Positions 50,997-59,091 are shown, numbered from the stretch's first letter. The stretch is 64,000 bases of DNA from Bacillus pseudomycoides (GCF_022811845.1 NZ_CP064266.1:868001-932000); one strand, 5' to 3'. The notes: generated by a model from the letters alone, not told the origin. Made by a program: numbers and translations.

Positions 50997-51761
50997 TTAC
51001 ATCTTCTCAATCCACTCCGTCAAGTTATGCACAACATGCGTTGGTTGCACATCATATTCTGTTAACTTCTCCACAGATGTGACTCCAGTGTGGACAAGAA
51101 GTGTATGCATACCAGCATTTATTCCTGCTAAAATGTCAGTATCATAGTTATCCCCAACCATTAATGCTTCTTCCTTCGCCATACCAAGTACTTTCAATGC
51201 TTGTTCCATAATGATGGATTCTGGTTTTCCGATGAAGATCGGTTCTACACCTGTGGATACTGTCACAACAGATGTTAATGAACCGTTCCCTGGTAATAAA
51301 CCTCGCTCAGTTGGGATCGCAATATCTCCATTTGTTGAAATAAATGTCGCACCATTACGTACTGCAAGACAAGCTTTCGCTAGCTTTTCATATGTAATTT
51401 CGCGATCTAATCCAACAACAACAAAGTCCGGATTTTCATCCACAAGCTTAAATCCTTTTTCCACAAGTGCGTCATGTAATCCTTCTTCACCAATCATGTA
51501 CACAGACGCATCTTGTTTACGTTCATAAATAAAGTTCGCTGTTGCCATGCTCGTTGTAAATACTTGCTCTGGCTTAGCTGGAATATCGAAACGAACAAGC
51601 TTTTCTGCTACTTGTTCTGGCTTACGAGTTGAGTTGTTTGTTACGAATAAATATGGAATACCGCGCTCGTTTAAAGCTTTTACAAAATCACTAGCTTCTT
51701 CAATTTGTTCTTCCCCGCGATACATCGTACCATCTAAGTCGATTAAATAGCCTTTATACAT
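50997..51761 (-). CDS. yutF: HAD-type hydrolase YutF (NagD-like)
   Basis: This 254-residue HAD phosphatase of the NagD/TIGR01457 type has motif I DLDGTMYRG (residues 8-16), motif II VTNNST (about 40-45), a motif III lysine (IGKPE, about 177-181) and motif IV MVGDNYDTDI (about 200-209). Such enzymes dephosphorylate sugar or nucleotide phosphates. AAGGAGAGACAG precedes the ATG. In B. subtilis, yutF is next to yutG; here they are separated by about 19 kb of accessory genes. Confidence 0.93.
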   Translation of the reverse strand: MYKGYLIDLDGTMYRGEEQIEEASDFVKALNERGIPYLFVTNNSTRKPEQVAEKLVRFDIPAKPEQVFTTSMATANFIYERKQDASVYMIGEEGLHDALVEKGFKLVDENPDFVVVGLDREITYEKLAKACLAVRNGATFISTNGDIAIPTERGLLPGNGSLTSVVTVSTGVEPIFIGKPESIIMEQALKVLGMAKEEALMVGDNYDTDILAGINAGMHTLLVHTGVTSVEKLTEYDVQPTHVVHNLTEWIEKM

Positions 51762-51821
51762 CCATCTGTCTCTCCTTTTTGTCTAGCGTTCATACCCTTA
51801 TTATATTAACCGCTTTTTCCA

Positions 51822-51851
51822 CAAAAAAAAACGCTTCGTCTAAAAGCGTCC
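51822..51851 (-). terminator. Terminator of the SufR-like gene
   Basis: GACGCTTT-loop-AAGCGT with a nine-T run on the minus strand, just past the stop codon. Confidence 0.8.
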
Positions 51852-51859
51852 CATAACGT

Positions 51860-52492
51860 TCATTTTTTCTCTTGTATGTGATACGAACAGTGACAGTCAC
51901 CATCGCACATATTTGATAACACCTTTACATTTTCATCAGAAAACAATCGCTTATACATATTTTCTTCTTCCAAACAAAGCTGTGGATATTTTTCAGCAAC
52001 AGCCCTTAATGGACAATTTTGTTTTTGTAATATGTATGAGTTTTCTTCCTCTTGCTTCACTTGTACCATATATCCATTTTTCTCTTGGATAACAGCAACT
52101 TCCCGAAGCTTCTGCCATACATTTTCTTGATGACTGGTTCGCTTTTGTAATTGCTCCTCCATCCGATTAGTCCTGGTCTTTAAGATAGCATTTACAAGTG
52201 TTTCATCCCCAATTTGCTCTAAATCCTCTAACACACCTAAAGCAAATTGCTTATAATCTTTTGGAAATAAATCTTCTCCTTTTTGACTTAAGGCATATAC
52301 ATAAGTTGGTCTACCAACGTGCTGGCGCACCATTTTCGATTGAATAACTTGTTCTTTCTCAAGCTTACTGAGGTGCCGACGTATTGCCATCTCTGTAATT
52401 TCCAAAGATTCAGCTAATGATCCAACCGTTTGTTCACCATTTCTTTTTAAGATCTGTACAATTTCTTCTTTTGTTGTACGAGCTGGTCCCAT
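51860..52492 (-). CDS. SufR-like winged-helix regulator with Fe-S-type cysteines
   Basis: This 210-residue regulator has an N-terminal winged helix (about residues 8-60; TVGSLAESLEITEMAIRRHL, then KLEKEQVI) and a C-terminal part with five cysteines: NCPLRAVAEKYPQLC (about 162-177) and NMCDGDCHC (about 196-204). The spacing resembles the SufR family, which binds a [4Fe-4S] or [2Fe-2S] cluster and represses Fe-S assembly genes. GGGGTGAGCA precedes the ATG. It lies between yutF and yutE. This window contains several Fe-S genes (yutM, yutI, lipA) that might be linked to it, but no operator was found. Confidence 0.8.
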   Translation of the reverse strand: MGPARTTKEEIVQILKRNGEQTVGSLAESLEITEMAIRRHLSKLEKEQVIQSKMVRQHVGRPTYVYALSQKGEDLFPKDYKQFALGVLEDLEQIGDETLVNAILKTRTNRMEEQLQKRTSHQENVWQKLREVAVIQEKNGYMVQVKQEEENSYILQKQNCPLRAVAEKYPQLCLEEENMYKRLFSDENVKVLSNMCDGDCHCSYHIQEKK

Positions 52493-52530
52493 TGCTCACC
52501 CCTTCTTCCTATTGACCTATAATACAAAGT

Positions 52531-52566
52531 AGAAGATCCCCAAAAGGTGACTGGGGATCTTCTTAC
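52531..52566 (-). terminator. Terminator of yutE
   Basis: AAGATCCCCAGT / TTTTGGGGATCTT on the minus strand, overlapping the end of the gene's 3' region. Confidence 0.85.
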
Positions 52567-52568
52567 AT

Positions 52569-53009
52569 TTATTCTGCTACGAATGCAGATACAGGTCCTA
52601 ATTCCTTTTCTAAGTAACGGCGAATATTGGCAGGGTATTTCTGTACCACAGCGATTTGTTTTTGAATCGTTTTATATAATTCTTCATGATTCATTTGAAT
52701 ATAATCTTGCATAAGCATTTTACGAAGAAGAATCACTTCTTTAATTCCTTTTCCTTCTTCTTCACTTATGACTTTTTCATCCATTAAAATATCAATAATA
52801 TCTTCATAGCTTCCTGGATCACGCATAATAAATCCATCTATCATTGCATTTCCAACATCTAATATGCAATCCATGATCAGATGCGACATACGCTCTAATG
52901 CGTAATATTCAAAAGGAGTTTCATATTGCTGCTTCTCTTGAAACGTATCCACTACCTGTTCTAAACATGTTAACATTTGTTCTATTTTTTTTCTGTCTAC
53001 AAAGTACAT
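52569..53009 (-). CDS. yutE: HepT-like (DUF86) protein YutE
   Basis: This 146-residue HEPN-family protein resembles YutE/HepT. The usual HepT catalytic motif RX4HXY is altered: at LRKMLMQDYIQM (about residues 111-122) the Arg and Tyr remain but the His is replaced by Gln. No MntA nucleotidyltransferase antitoxin gene is adjacent. It is therefore more likely an inactive or repurposed family member than a toxin. The ATG at 53009 follows AGGTGGGTGACATTC. It is a single gene, divergent from glpX. Confidence 0.82.
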   Translation of the reverse strand: MYFVDRKKIEQMLTCLEQVVDTFQEKQQYETPFEYYALERMSHLIMDCILDVGNAMIDGFIMRDPGSYEDIIDILMDEKVISEEEGKGIKEVILLRKMLMQDYIQMNHEELYKTIQKQIAVVQKYPANIRRYLEKELGPVSAFVAE

Positions 53010-53156
53010 GAATGTCACCCACCTAGGAATAAAAGCATTTATACTTCAATTGTAACCGTTTCCCTTGAAAAAATCGACAATTTTTCGAATTCACCTTTTC
53101 CTCGTTATTTGTTATAGTTATAACTGTATGATTTTTGAAATTGGAGGAATGTCACC

Positions 53157-54128
53157 TTGGAACGTGAACTCGCATTAGAAATTGTCCGTGTAACAGAAGC
53201 AGCAGCCTTAGCATCCGCACAATGGATGGGCCGCGGAAAGAAAAACGAAGCAGATGATGCAGCAACTACAGCTATGCGCGATATGTTTGATTCAGTAAAC
53301 ATGGCAGGTACTGTTGTAATTGGTGAAGGAGAACTTGATGAAGCACCAATGTTATATATTGGTGAGGAACTAGGAACAGGTAACGGTCCAGAAGTAGATA
53401 TCGCCGTTGACCCATTAGAAGGTACAAACATCGTTGCAAAGGGTCTTGCAAATGCAATGGCAGTTATCGCAATCGCAGATAAAGGAAACCTTCTTCACGC
53501 TCCGGATATGTACATGGAAAAAATCGCGGTTGGTCCAAAAGCAGCTGGTAAAATTAGCTTAGATGATCCAATTGAAAAAACAATTGAAATTGTAGCAGAA
53601 GCAAACAATAAAAAAATTCGTGACCTAACGGTTATCGTCCAAGAACGTGAACGTCATCAAGATATTATTGACCGTGTTCGTACAAAAGGTGCACGTGTAA
53701 AACTATTCGGCGATGGCGATGTTGGTGCGTCAATCGCAACAGCTCTTCCTGGAACAGGTATTGATTTATTCGTTGGTGTTGGCGGTGCTCCAGAAGGCGT
53801 TATCTCTGCAGCAGCATTAAAATGCCTTGGCGGAGAAATGCAAGCACGTTTAGTTCCAATGAACGAAGAGGAAGAAGCACGTTGCCGTAAAATGGGATTA
53901 GAAGACCCTCGTCAACTTCTTATGTTAGATGACCTAGTATCTGGTGACGACGCAATCTTCTCAGCAACCGGCGTATCTGCTGGCGAGTTATTAGATGGTG
54001 TAAAATTCCTTGGCGGAGACTTAGCAGAAACTTATTCTATCGTTATGCGTTACAAAACAAGAACAGTACGCTTTATTAAAACGCATCACCATTTAGATCA
54101 TAAACCTCACTTAAACTTAGATATTTAA
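53157..54128 (+). CDS. glpX: Class II fructose-1,6-bisphosphatase
   Basis: This 323-residue GlpX-type FBPase dephosphorylates fructose 1,6-bisphosphate in gluconeogenesis. It shows the metal-binding [18 protein letters not shown] (about residues 59-76), [14 protein letters not shown] (about 83-96) and [19 protein letters not shown] (about 201-219), all typical of the family. It starts with TTG after TTGGAGGAATGTCACC. It is followed at 19 bp by the DUF3055-like gene, probably in the same operon. B. subtilis relatives include YwjI. Confidence 0.95.
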   Translation: MERELALEIVRVTEAAALASAQWMGRGKKNEADDAATTAMRDMFDSVNMAGTVVIGEGELDEAPMLYIGEELGTGNGPEVDIAVDPLEGTNIVAKGLANAMAVIAIADKGNLLHAPDMYMEKIAVGPKAAGKISLDDPIEKTIEIVAEANNKKIRDLTVIVQERERHQDIIDRVRTKGARVKLFGDGDVGASIATALPGTGIDLFVGVGGAPEGVISAAALKCLGGEMQARLVPMNEEEEARCRKMGLEDPRQLLMLDDLVSGDDAIFSATGVSAGELLDGVKFLGGDLAETYSIVMRYKTRTVRFIKTHHHLDHKPHLNLDI

Positions 54129-54146
54129 AAAAGGAGCCTGTGTAGT

Positions 54147-54413
54147 ATGGAAGAACGTTTCTTTCTTTACGACGATACAGTCGATACAAAAACGCGTTTC
54201 GTTAGCTTTATGGGAGAAAATGAGCGCCACGATTTAGCGCTTTTATATTCCGATCGTCATTATGGTAAAACCATTGTCCTTGATATGCAGCGCAATAAAT
54301 TTGCAATCATCGGCACTGACGATTTAAACGAACCCGGCTACTTAGAGCACGCTTTTTCTGTCTCTGAAGAGATTGCAGAAGAACTACGCTCATTCTTATT
54401 CGAACTTATATAA
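54147..54413 (+). CDS. Small cytosolic protein, DUF3055-like
   Basis: This 88-residue acidic protein, with ERFFLYDDTVDTKTRFVSFM at the start and YSDRHYGKTIVLDMQRNKFA (about residues 34-53), fits the DUF3055 family as I remember it; the function is unknown. AAAGGAGCCTG precedes the ATG. It follows glpX by 19 bp. Its stop codon TAA (54411-54413) coincides with the first bases of a bcr1-like repeat, so the repeat inserted at the very end of the gene and may supply both its stop and its terminator. Confidence 0.75.
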   Translation: MEERFFLYDDTVDTKTRFVSFMGENERHDLALLYSDRHYGKTIVLDMQRNKFAIIGTDDLNEPGYLEHAFSVSEEIAEELRSFLFELI

Positions 54414-54563
54414 AGTGAAACTTTAATCCGTGGGGGCTTTATCCCCCACGGATTATTAGTTGAACCAATCGGGCTTTTACGGGCAGTTTATCTCCCACCT
54501 AAACTCTTTGCTTCCTCTAAATTTCAAGTTAGGAGTATTACTGCCCGTTAATGCGGGGTAATT
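54412..54563 (+). repeat. bcr1-like repeat, copy C
   Basis: A full-length copy of the element at 16015. The first hairpin is AATCCGTGGGGG / CCCCCACGGATT, where both arms changed together relative to copies A and B (A-T to C-G). The outer part of the long stem reads ACGGGCAGT / ACTGCCCGT, again with paired changes. The inner part has mismatches. Confidence 0.85.
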
Positions 54564-54611
54564 TTATGCACCAGCTATTACAGTAGCTGGTGTTTTTTCA
54601 CGAAGTATATT

Positions 54612-54639
54612 TTGAATTTTCGATCTTTTATGTTATACT
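54612..54639 (+). promoter_or_regulatory. Sigma-A promoter of the structured leader
   Basis: TTGAAT (54612-54617), 16 nt, TATACT (54634-54639). This is a near-consensus promoter, with the predicted start of transcription close to 54646. Confidence 0.75.
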
Positions 54640-54645
54640 TATGAA

Positions 54646-54852
54646 CAAATCTATTTGGAAGAAAGGACGTCTACTACGTATGCCAACATTTACTTTGTAA
54701 TGGATCAGTAATTGAATAGTATTGCTCTCAAAAAAGCTGTGTGCTTTATCAAGGGAGTAGTCTGTTCATTTCCCATTACAACGGAACGTAACGCATCTGT
54801 AGTATGATGTTGTACGGAGGTTCCTCTTAAGGGAACCTCTTTTTATTTTTGT
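54646..54852 (+). promoter_or_regulatory. Structured leader RNA with upstream ORF and intrinsic terminator (attenuator candidate)
   Basis: After the promoter, a six-codon ORF (MPTFTL, 54680-54700) lies within a long nested helix. TACTAC..ATGC (54672-54683) pairs with GCAT..GTAGTA (54793-54804), and TTGTAATGG (54695-54703), spanning the stop codon of the ORF, pairs with CCATTACAA (54773-54781). A terminator, GAGGTTCC / GGAACCTC plus T run, sits at 54817-54850. The S4-domain gene starts 84 bp later. This architecture suggests ribosome-dependent attenuation; the signal is unknown. It could alternatively be an independent small RNA ending at the terminator. Confidence 0.65.
54680..54700 (+). CDS. 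Six-codon upstream ORF in the leader
   Basis: ATG CCA ACA TTT ACT TTG TAA, with GAAAGGACG about 10 nt upstream. It is embedded in a structured leader, and ribosome movement over it would open the long-range helix. Its short length is typical of leader peptides of translation-inhibitor-induced genes. Translation itself is not proven. Confidence 0.5.
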   Translation: MPTFTL

Positions 54853-54933
54853 CTATTTCTTCCCTATTCATACTGCAAGACATCCAAATAGCTGTATTAC
54901 GTTCCTTTACCAATATATACGAGGTGAAAGAAA

Positions 54934-55434
54934 ATGCAAAAAGTACAACTTTCTTGGATTTTATATGAAAATGAATTTGAAACGACAGTCGAAAAACATT
55001 GTAAAAATTGTGGGCATACCACTCTTTTTACCGATACAAATATTCGTAGGCATAATGCAAATGGAAAGAACATTTACCGCTTTGCCATTTATAAATGCCT
55101 AAAAGGCCATACGTGGAATAAGAAACTTCGAATTTATAAATCCTTTTCTGATCACGTTGAAACGCTTGATGTGTTTCAGAAAGAGGAAGGTGAAATGACC
55201 ACTACCATTTCAATTATGCAATATAAAGAAAATGGTACTACCGAGATAAACATTATATTAGAAGCAGTCTTAGGCTCTCACCGTATAGACAAAGCACTAG
55301 CTGCATACATTTCAGATTGGAGCCGTACTGCAATTGTAGAACGAATCAAAAGCGGACACATTCAACTGAACGGAAAACAGATGAAACCAAATACAACACT
55401 TTCAGAAGGTGATTGTATTTCAATTTGTTTGTAA
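54934..55434 (+). CDS. Zinc-ribbon and S4-domain protein (DUF1062-like)
   Basis: This 166-residue protein has an N-terminal Cys-containing segment (KHCKNCGHTTLF, with a further Cys in YKCLKGHTW) resembling the DUF1062 zinc ribbon, and a C-terminal S4-type RNA-binding domain (about residues 117-166; SHRIDKALAAYISDWSRTAI, then ERIKSGHIQLNGKQ). S4 domains bind structured RNA, often rRNA or stalled ribosomes. CGAGGTGAAAGAAA precedes the ATG. The gene follows an attenuator-like leader and precedes a GNAT acetyltransferase gene in the same unit. A ribosome-related stress or antibiotic role is inferred. Confidence 0.75.
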   Translation: MQKVQLSWILYENEFETTVEKHCKNCGHTTLFTDTNIRRHNANGKNIYRFAIYKCLKGHTWNKKLRIYKSFSDHVETLDVFQKEEGEMTTTISIMQYKENGTTEINIILEAVLGSHRIDKALAAYISDWSRTAIVERIKSGHIQLNGKQMKPNTTLSEGDCISICL

Positions 55435-55445
55435 AGGAGACACAT

Positions 55446-55961
55446 ATGCTGAATATAAAAAAAGGGACACCTAACCTATTAGACGAATTAGATGCAATGT
55501 ACATGGAATGCAAAAAGGATTTACTACAAAAACAAATTTACCAATGGGATGACTCTTATCCGACGCGAGAAACGATTTCCTATCACTTAGAAAATAATGA
55601 ACTTTATTGTCTATACGAAGATGATTCAATCGTTGGTGCCGTCGTTTTGAACGACTGGCAATCCGCAGAATATAAACTGATTGACTGGTCAAAAAAGGAG
55701 GGGCATTTTCTCATAGTTCATTCTTTTGTCATCCATCCTATCTCTCAAGGAAAAGGATATAGTAAGGTCCTATTATCCTTTTGGGAAAATGAAGCACAGC
55801 AAAAAAATTATAATGAGATACGCTTAGATGCTTTCACAGGTAATCCTGTTTCCTTACGTTTATATGAAACAAATAATTATATATGCCGCGGCGCTGTTTA
55901 TTTTTCGAGTAAACCGAATCCCTATAATTGGTATAACTGCTATGAAAAAATATTTGACTAA
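55446..55961 (+). CDS. GNAT N-acetyltransferase
   Basis: This 171-residue GNAT acetyltransferase has the acetyl-CoA loop HPISQGKGYSKVLLSFWE (about residues 98-115) and motif B (RLDAFTGNPVSLRLYETNNY, about 129-148). The ATG at 55446 follows AAAGGAGACACAT, 11 bp after the S4-domain gene, so both are one operon under the attenuator-like leader. The acceptor substrate is unknown. A strong terminator follows. Confidence 0.88.
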   Translation: MLNIKKGTPNLLDELDAMYMECKKDLLQKQIYQWDDSYPTRETISYHLENNELYCLYEDDSIVGAVVLNDWQSAEYKLIDWSKKEGHFLIVHSFVIHPISQGKGYSKVLLSFWENEAQQKNYNEIRLDAFTGNPVSLRLYETNNYICRGAVYFSSKPNPYNWYNCYEKIFD

Positions 55962-56003
55962 AAAGAATTCCTCTTACGCCTATCGTAAGAGGAATTCTTT
56001 TTA
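55960..56003. terminator. Bidirectional terminator between the GNAT gene and yutD
   Basis: AAAAAGAATTCCTCTTACG / CGTAAGAGGAATTCTTTTT is a perfect 19-bp stem between converging genes. Confidence 0.95.
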
Positions 56004-56303
56004 CTTCTTCACTTTTCGTAATACAAAGTGCGCACATCCAAAATTACAGTACTCATATAAATACTCCGATAATGTGCTAATTTTCGTATCATATGTCGCA
56101 CGTTGGTTACTATCATCAAAAAAACCGCGCAATCTAAGTTGATCGTATCCCCAGTCACCAACGATATAATCATATTTATTTAAAATTTCTGCATAGCGCT
56201 CTTTAAATGCTTCTTCACGAAAACCGTTACGATAGTCTTTAATTACTTCGTACTGAACATTATTAATGCTCACTGTAGCATGAATCTCCTGCTTTTGCTC
56301 CAT
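56001..56303 (-). CDS. yutD: YutD-family protein (DUF1027)
   Basis: This 100-residue protein fits the YutD (DUF1027) family of cytosolic Firmicutes proteins of unknown function. Recognisable parts are YEVIKDYRNGFREEAFKERY (about residues 18-37), YDYIVGDWGYDQLRLRGFFD (about 44-63) and the C-terminal YLYEYCNFGCAHFVLRK with two cysteines. GAAAGGAAGTTAGTG precedes the ATG at 56303. It is divergent from yutC, the same arrangement as in B. subtilis. Confidence 0.9.
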   Translation of the reverse strand: MEQKQEIHATVSINNVQYEVIKDYRNGFREEAFKERYAEILNKYDYIVGDWGYDQLRLRGFFDDSNQRATYDTKISTLSEYLYEYCNFGCAHFVLRKVKK

Positions 56304-56421
56304 CACTAACTTCCTTTCTAAGCATTCTTCTTTTTATCGTATCACAAAGCCTAACAACCAACAATTTCAAATACAAAAAATTGAAAAGTAGTAAATGCTA
56401 TGGAGAAGGAGGTGATACATC

Positions 56422-57000
56422 GTGAAAAAACAAATGATACTCTCTCTCCTCACCCTTTTCGTATTTGCAGGTTGCCAAACGGCAAATAAAGCAGAAATGG
56501 AACGTGAGGAAGGCAGCCGCGTTCTTGTTTCCAATAAAAACGATATGTATCATACAGAAAACACAAACACAAGGCTTACAAGGGTTGGATACTCATCTAA
56601 ACAAAAAGATGAAGTATCCAACAAACAAGTAGGCGCCATTAACCGTGAAAAGGTAGCTGAAATGATTACAAGTATGATCGTACAACTCCCTGACGTCACA
56701 AATGCCGCTACACTCGTAACTGACGATGAAGTATTTGTTGTATACCGAGCAACAACAAATGATCCTAATCTTGTAACAGATCAAGTATATAAAACGGCTT
56801 TGTCCATCGTTCCTCGCTATTATAAAGCATATGTATCTACAGACCAAAAATTAATTACACAAATTCAAGGGCTGCAATCTGGTACATTAAATAATAAGGA
56901 ATATGAACAAAGCCTTGATATGCTAAAACAAGAAATGGGTAAAAACCCCCACTTAAATAATAGTCAAAATGCTACGCTAAACGACATGATTAAAAAATAA
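56422..57000 (+). CDS. yutC: YhcN/YlaJ-family sporulation lipoprotein (YutC-like)
   Basis: This 192-residue lipoprotein has a signal peptide and lipobox FAGC (Cys about residue 18), then a domain of the YhcN/YlaJ family (AEMITSMIVQLPDVTNAATL, DDEVFVVYRATT, about residues 80-113), whose members are spore inner-membrane lipoproteins linked to germination. It starts with GTG after AGGAGGTGATACATC. Its position next to yutD matches B. subtilis yutC. It is monocistronic with a strong terminator. Confidence 0.88.
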   Translation: MKKQMILSLLTLFVFAGCQTANKAEMEREEGSRVLVSNKNDMYHTENTNTRLTRVGYSSKQKDEVSNKQVGAINREKVAEMITSMIVQLPDVTNAATLVTDDEVFVVYRATTNDPNLVTDQVYKTALSIVPRYYKAYVSTDQKLITQIQGLQSGTLNNKEYEQSLDMLKQEMGKNPHLNNSQNATLNDMIKK

Positions 57001-57044
57001 AAAGATGGTGGCTGTCCACTTGAGACAGCCCCATCTTTTTTATT
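56998..57044. terminator. Bidirectional terminator
   Basis: AAAAAGATGG-GGCTGTC / GACAGCC-CCATCTTTTTT between converging genes. Confidence 0.9.
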
Positions 57045-57774
57045 TTTTATGGTTATCGGCATATATCGCCATCGCATCACACATAAATCTAGCCAATCCT
57101 TCTCCAAACTGATCAATATTTTTTGTAAAACGTTCATCATCAACGTACATTTGTCCTAAACCTTTAAACGCCTCTATTGAATAGTGACCAAAGTTTTGCA
57201 AGTACTCATACCACACTTGAATTGCTTCTTGTGCTTCTTTAGAATCCGTTGCACCATTTCGAAGCTCTGCTAATTTTCTATAAATATTATTAAACTCTTC
57301 TTGCTTTTCCTTAGTCATGCTAGTTGCTGCCTTGTTCGCTTTATCAACAGCTTCATCTCCCCATCGTGTGCGTGCTTCTTCTTCATATGGGTTATGACTA
57401 AAATCAAATCCTTCAAATTTTTCTTTATTCGTCATTTCAATTTCTCCTTTTGTATGCTGAATTGTCTTATCAATTGTCGCAATCACTTTATCTAGTCGAG
57501 CGCGCTTCTCAAGCAGCATTTTCCGGTGCATTTGAAGCGCCTCTTCCTTATCAAATGAAGGACTATTGATAATTTCTTTAACCTTCTTTAAAGGGAAGCC
57601 AAGCTCTTTAAAAAATAAAATTTGCTGCAATATCTCTAAATTCTCATTAGAATATAGACGATAACCAGACTCGGTCGTTTCAGCTGGGGTTAACAGCCCT
57701 ATTTCATCATAATGATGTAGTGTGCGCACACTAATACCAACTAAATCTGCTACTTCTTTTACCCGCATTGTCAT
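57040..57774 (-). CDS. MerR-family regulator with TipAS domain (Mta-like)
   Basis: This 244-residue regulator has an N-terminal MerR winged helix ([20 protein letters not shown], residues 3-22; [19 protein letters not shown]), a long dimerisation coiled coil (about 75-115) and a C-terminal TipAS-type antibiotic-recognition domain ([20 protein letters not shown], about 164-183, onward). Relatives such as Mta and TipA bind antimicrobials and activate multidrug pump genes. GGAGGAGAATAGCA precedes the ATG. No pump gene lies beside it; the upstream region is filled with repeats. Confidence 0.92.
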   Translation of the reverse strand: MTMRVKEVADLVGISVRTLHHYDEIGLLTPAETTESGYRLYSNENLEILQQILFFKELGFPLKKVKEIINSPSFDKEEALQMHRKMLLEKRARLDKVIATIDKTIQHTKGEIEMTNKEKFEGFDFSHNPYEEEARTRWGDEAVDKANKAATSMTKEKQEEFNNIYRKLAELRNGATDSKEAQEAIQVWYEYLQNFGHYSIEAFKGLGQMYVDDERFTKNIDQFGEGLARFMCDAMAIYADNHKK

Positions 57775-57902
57775 TGCTATTCTCCTCCCTCAGTACATAC
57801 AATAGAGTATCACGCAACGTAAGAGTCAACAGAAAAACTCTTTTTTTAAACCTATATTTTTGTTAAAGTAAACGATTCCTGTAATTCCTTGTATAATAAT
57901 AG

Positions 57903-58032
57903 ATAAATCCATTTTGATTTGTTGACATATAAGTTGCGGCTATGGAGAAAAGAAGTGGCTTGCACTCGTTTTCTCTCTGTTTTCATTTAACATGGGGCAA
58001 AAAAGAGATCTGATCAATCAAATGCTCTCTCA
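57903..58032 (+). repeat. Family 3 repeat, copy F4a (3'-truncated)
   Basis: Starts AGATAAATCCATTTTGATT... with CACTCGTTTTCTCTCTGTTT and an altered CATGGGGCAAAAAAGAGATC block. It is joined at about 58032 to a second copy (F4b) that begins inside the element, giving a partial tandem. Confidence 0.8.
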
Positions 58033-58153
58033 GCTATGAAAACAAAAACAGATTCCCACTCATTTTCTCCTTTTGTTCTTATACGGCATGAGGCGAAAAA
58101 AGGCACTGACCGCTTCTACGTACAGACGGATGCTCCATTCCCTATAAAGCTTT
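58033..58153 (+). repeat. Family 3 repeat, copy F4b (5'-truncated)
   Basis: Begins at the GCTATGAAAACAAAAACAG position and carries CACTCATTTTCTCCTTTTG, CGGCATGAGGCGAAAAAAGG and CACTGACCGCTTCTACG. It abuts an inverted bcr1-like copy. Confidence 0.8.
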
Positions 58154-58157
58154 TGGG

Positions 58158-58252
58158 TTTATCTCGTATTAACGTACAGTAAAAGCCCGATTGGTGAGGG
58201 CTAATAATCAGTTTGGGATAGAGATAACCCCCACTGATTAAAGTTTCACTTT
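58158..58252 (-). repeat. bcr1-like repeat, copy D (inverted, internally deleted)
   Basis: On the minus strand it reads AAAGTGAAACTTTAATCAGT... through CAATCGGGCTTTTAC and then jumps to TGTACGTTAATACGAGATAA. The long hairpin between the two TTAC sequences of the full element is missing, as expected for a deletion between short direct repeats. Confidence 0.8.
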
Positions 58253-58311
58253 ATGTCGTCTTAAACTTTGGATTTATATAAGAGTACATACATTAGAAAG
58301 TGGTGAAAAAT

Positions 58312-59091
58312 ATGATTTCAAATGCTGTAATTACTAGTATGATTTTGCAACTGGCAATCTCAGTTCTCGTTCCCATTATCGTGCTTATTTATTTTCGAAA
58401 AAAATATCAGATAAACTGGAAAGTTGTTGGTATTGGTGTTCTTATCTTTATCGGATTTGCGCAAATTCTTGAAACACCTTTTCACGTATTTATGCTCGGG
58501 AATCCGACAACATCTGAGTTATTAAAAAATCCATTTCTTTATGCCCTCTACGGCGGACTCACTGCTGCTATCTTTGAAGAAGCAGGGCGATTCATTGCCT
58601 TCTTCTACTTACTTAAGAAATTCCGGGAATATAAAGATGGTTTAGCATACGGAATTGGACACGGAGGAATTGAATCTATTTCAATTGGAGCTCTAGCTAG
58701 TCTGCAAACTCTATACTTTGCTATTTCAATCAATAATGGAAGTTTTTCAAAACTTATTGAAAAGGCCCCTCAGCTCAGTCAAGTGCAAGATTTATTACTT
58801 AGTACTCCTTCCCATCTCTACCTACTTGGTAGCTTAGAAAGAATCTTAGCTCTTGTCTTACAAATCGCCTTCTCAATACTTGTATTATACGGCGTTAAAC
58901 ATAAGAAATATATTTTTGTTATATATGCCGGCTTGTTCCATGCATTTGTAGACTTCTTTGCAGCTCTTTATCAGAAACAAGTTATCAATATATTTGTTGC
59001 AGAAGGAATTACTTTTATTTGTGCAGTTGGCGCCTTCATTCTCATTCGTAAAATGAAAGACAAACTGACGATTGAACCAGAAAAAAACTAA
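58312..59091 (+). CDS. YhfC-family intramembrane protease-like protein
   Basis: This 259-residue protein has about seven membrane helices. The family motif EEAGR (in AIFEEAGRFIAFF, about residues 86-98), GIGHGGIES (about 115-123) and a third His in AGLFHAFVDFF (about 205-215) resemble the YhfC/CPBP group of glutamic-type intramembrane proteases. The ATG at 58312 follows AAAGTGGTGAAAAAT. It is a single gene in a repeat-rich neighbourhood; its substrate is unknown. Confidence 0.82.
   Translation: MISNAVITSMILQLAISVLVPIIVLIYFRKKYQINWKVVGIGVLIFIGFAQILETPFHVFMLGNPTTSELLKNPFLYALYGGLTAAIFEEAGRFIAFFYLLKKFREYKDGLAYGIGHGGIESISIGALASLQTLYFAISINNGSFSKLIEKAPQLSQVQDLLLSTPSHLYLLGSLERILALVLQIAFSILVLYGVKHKKYIFVIYAGLFHAFVDFFAALYQKQVINIFVAEGITFICAVGAFILIRKMKDKLTIEPEKN

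Noticed and set aside
52569..53009. MntA-HepT toxin-antitoxin pair
   Set aside because: The catalytic His is missing in YutE and no nucleotidyltransferase antitoxin gene is next to it.
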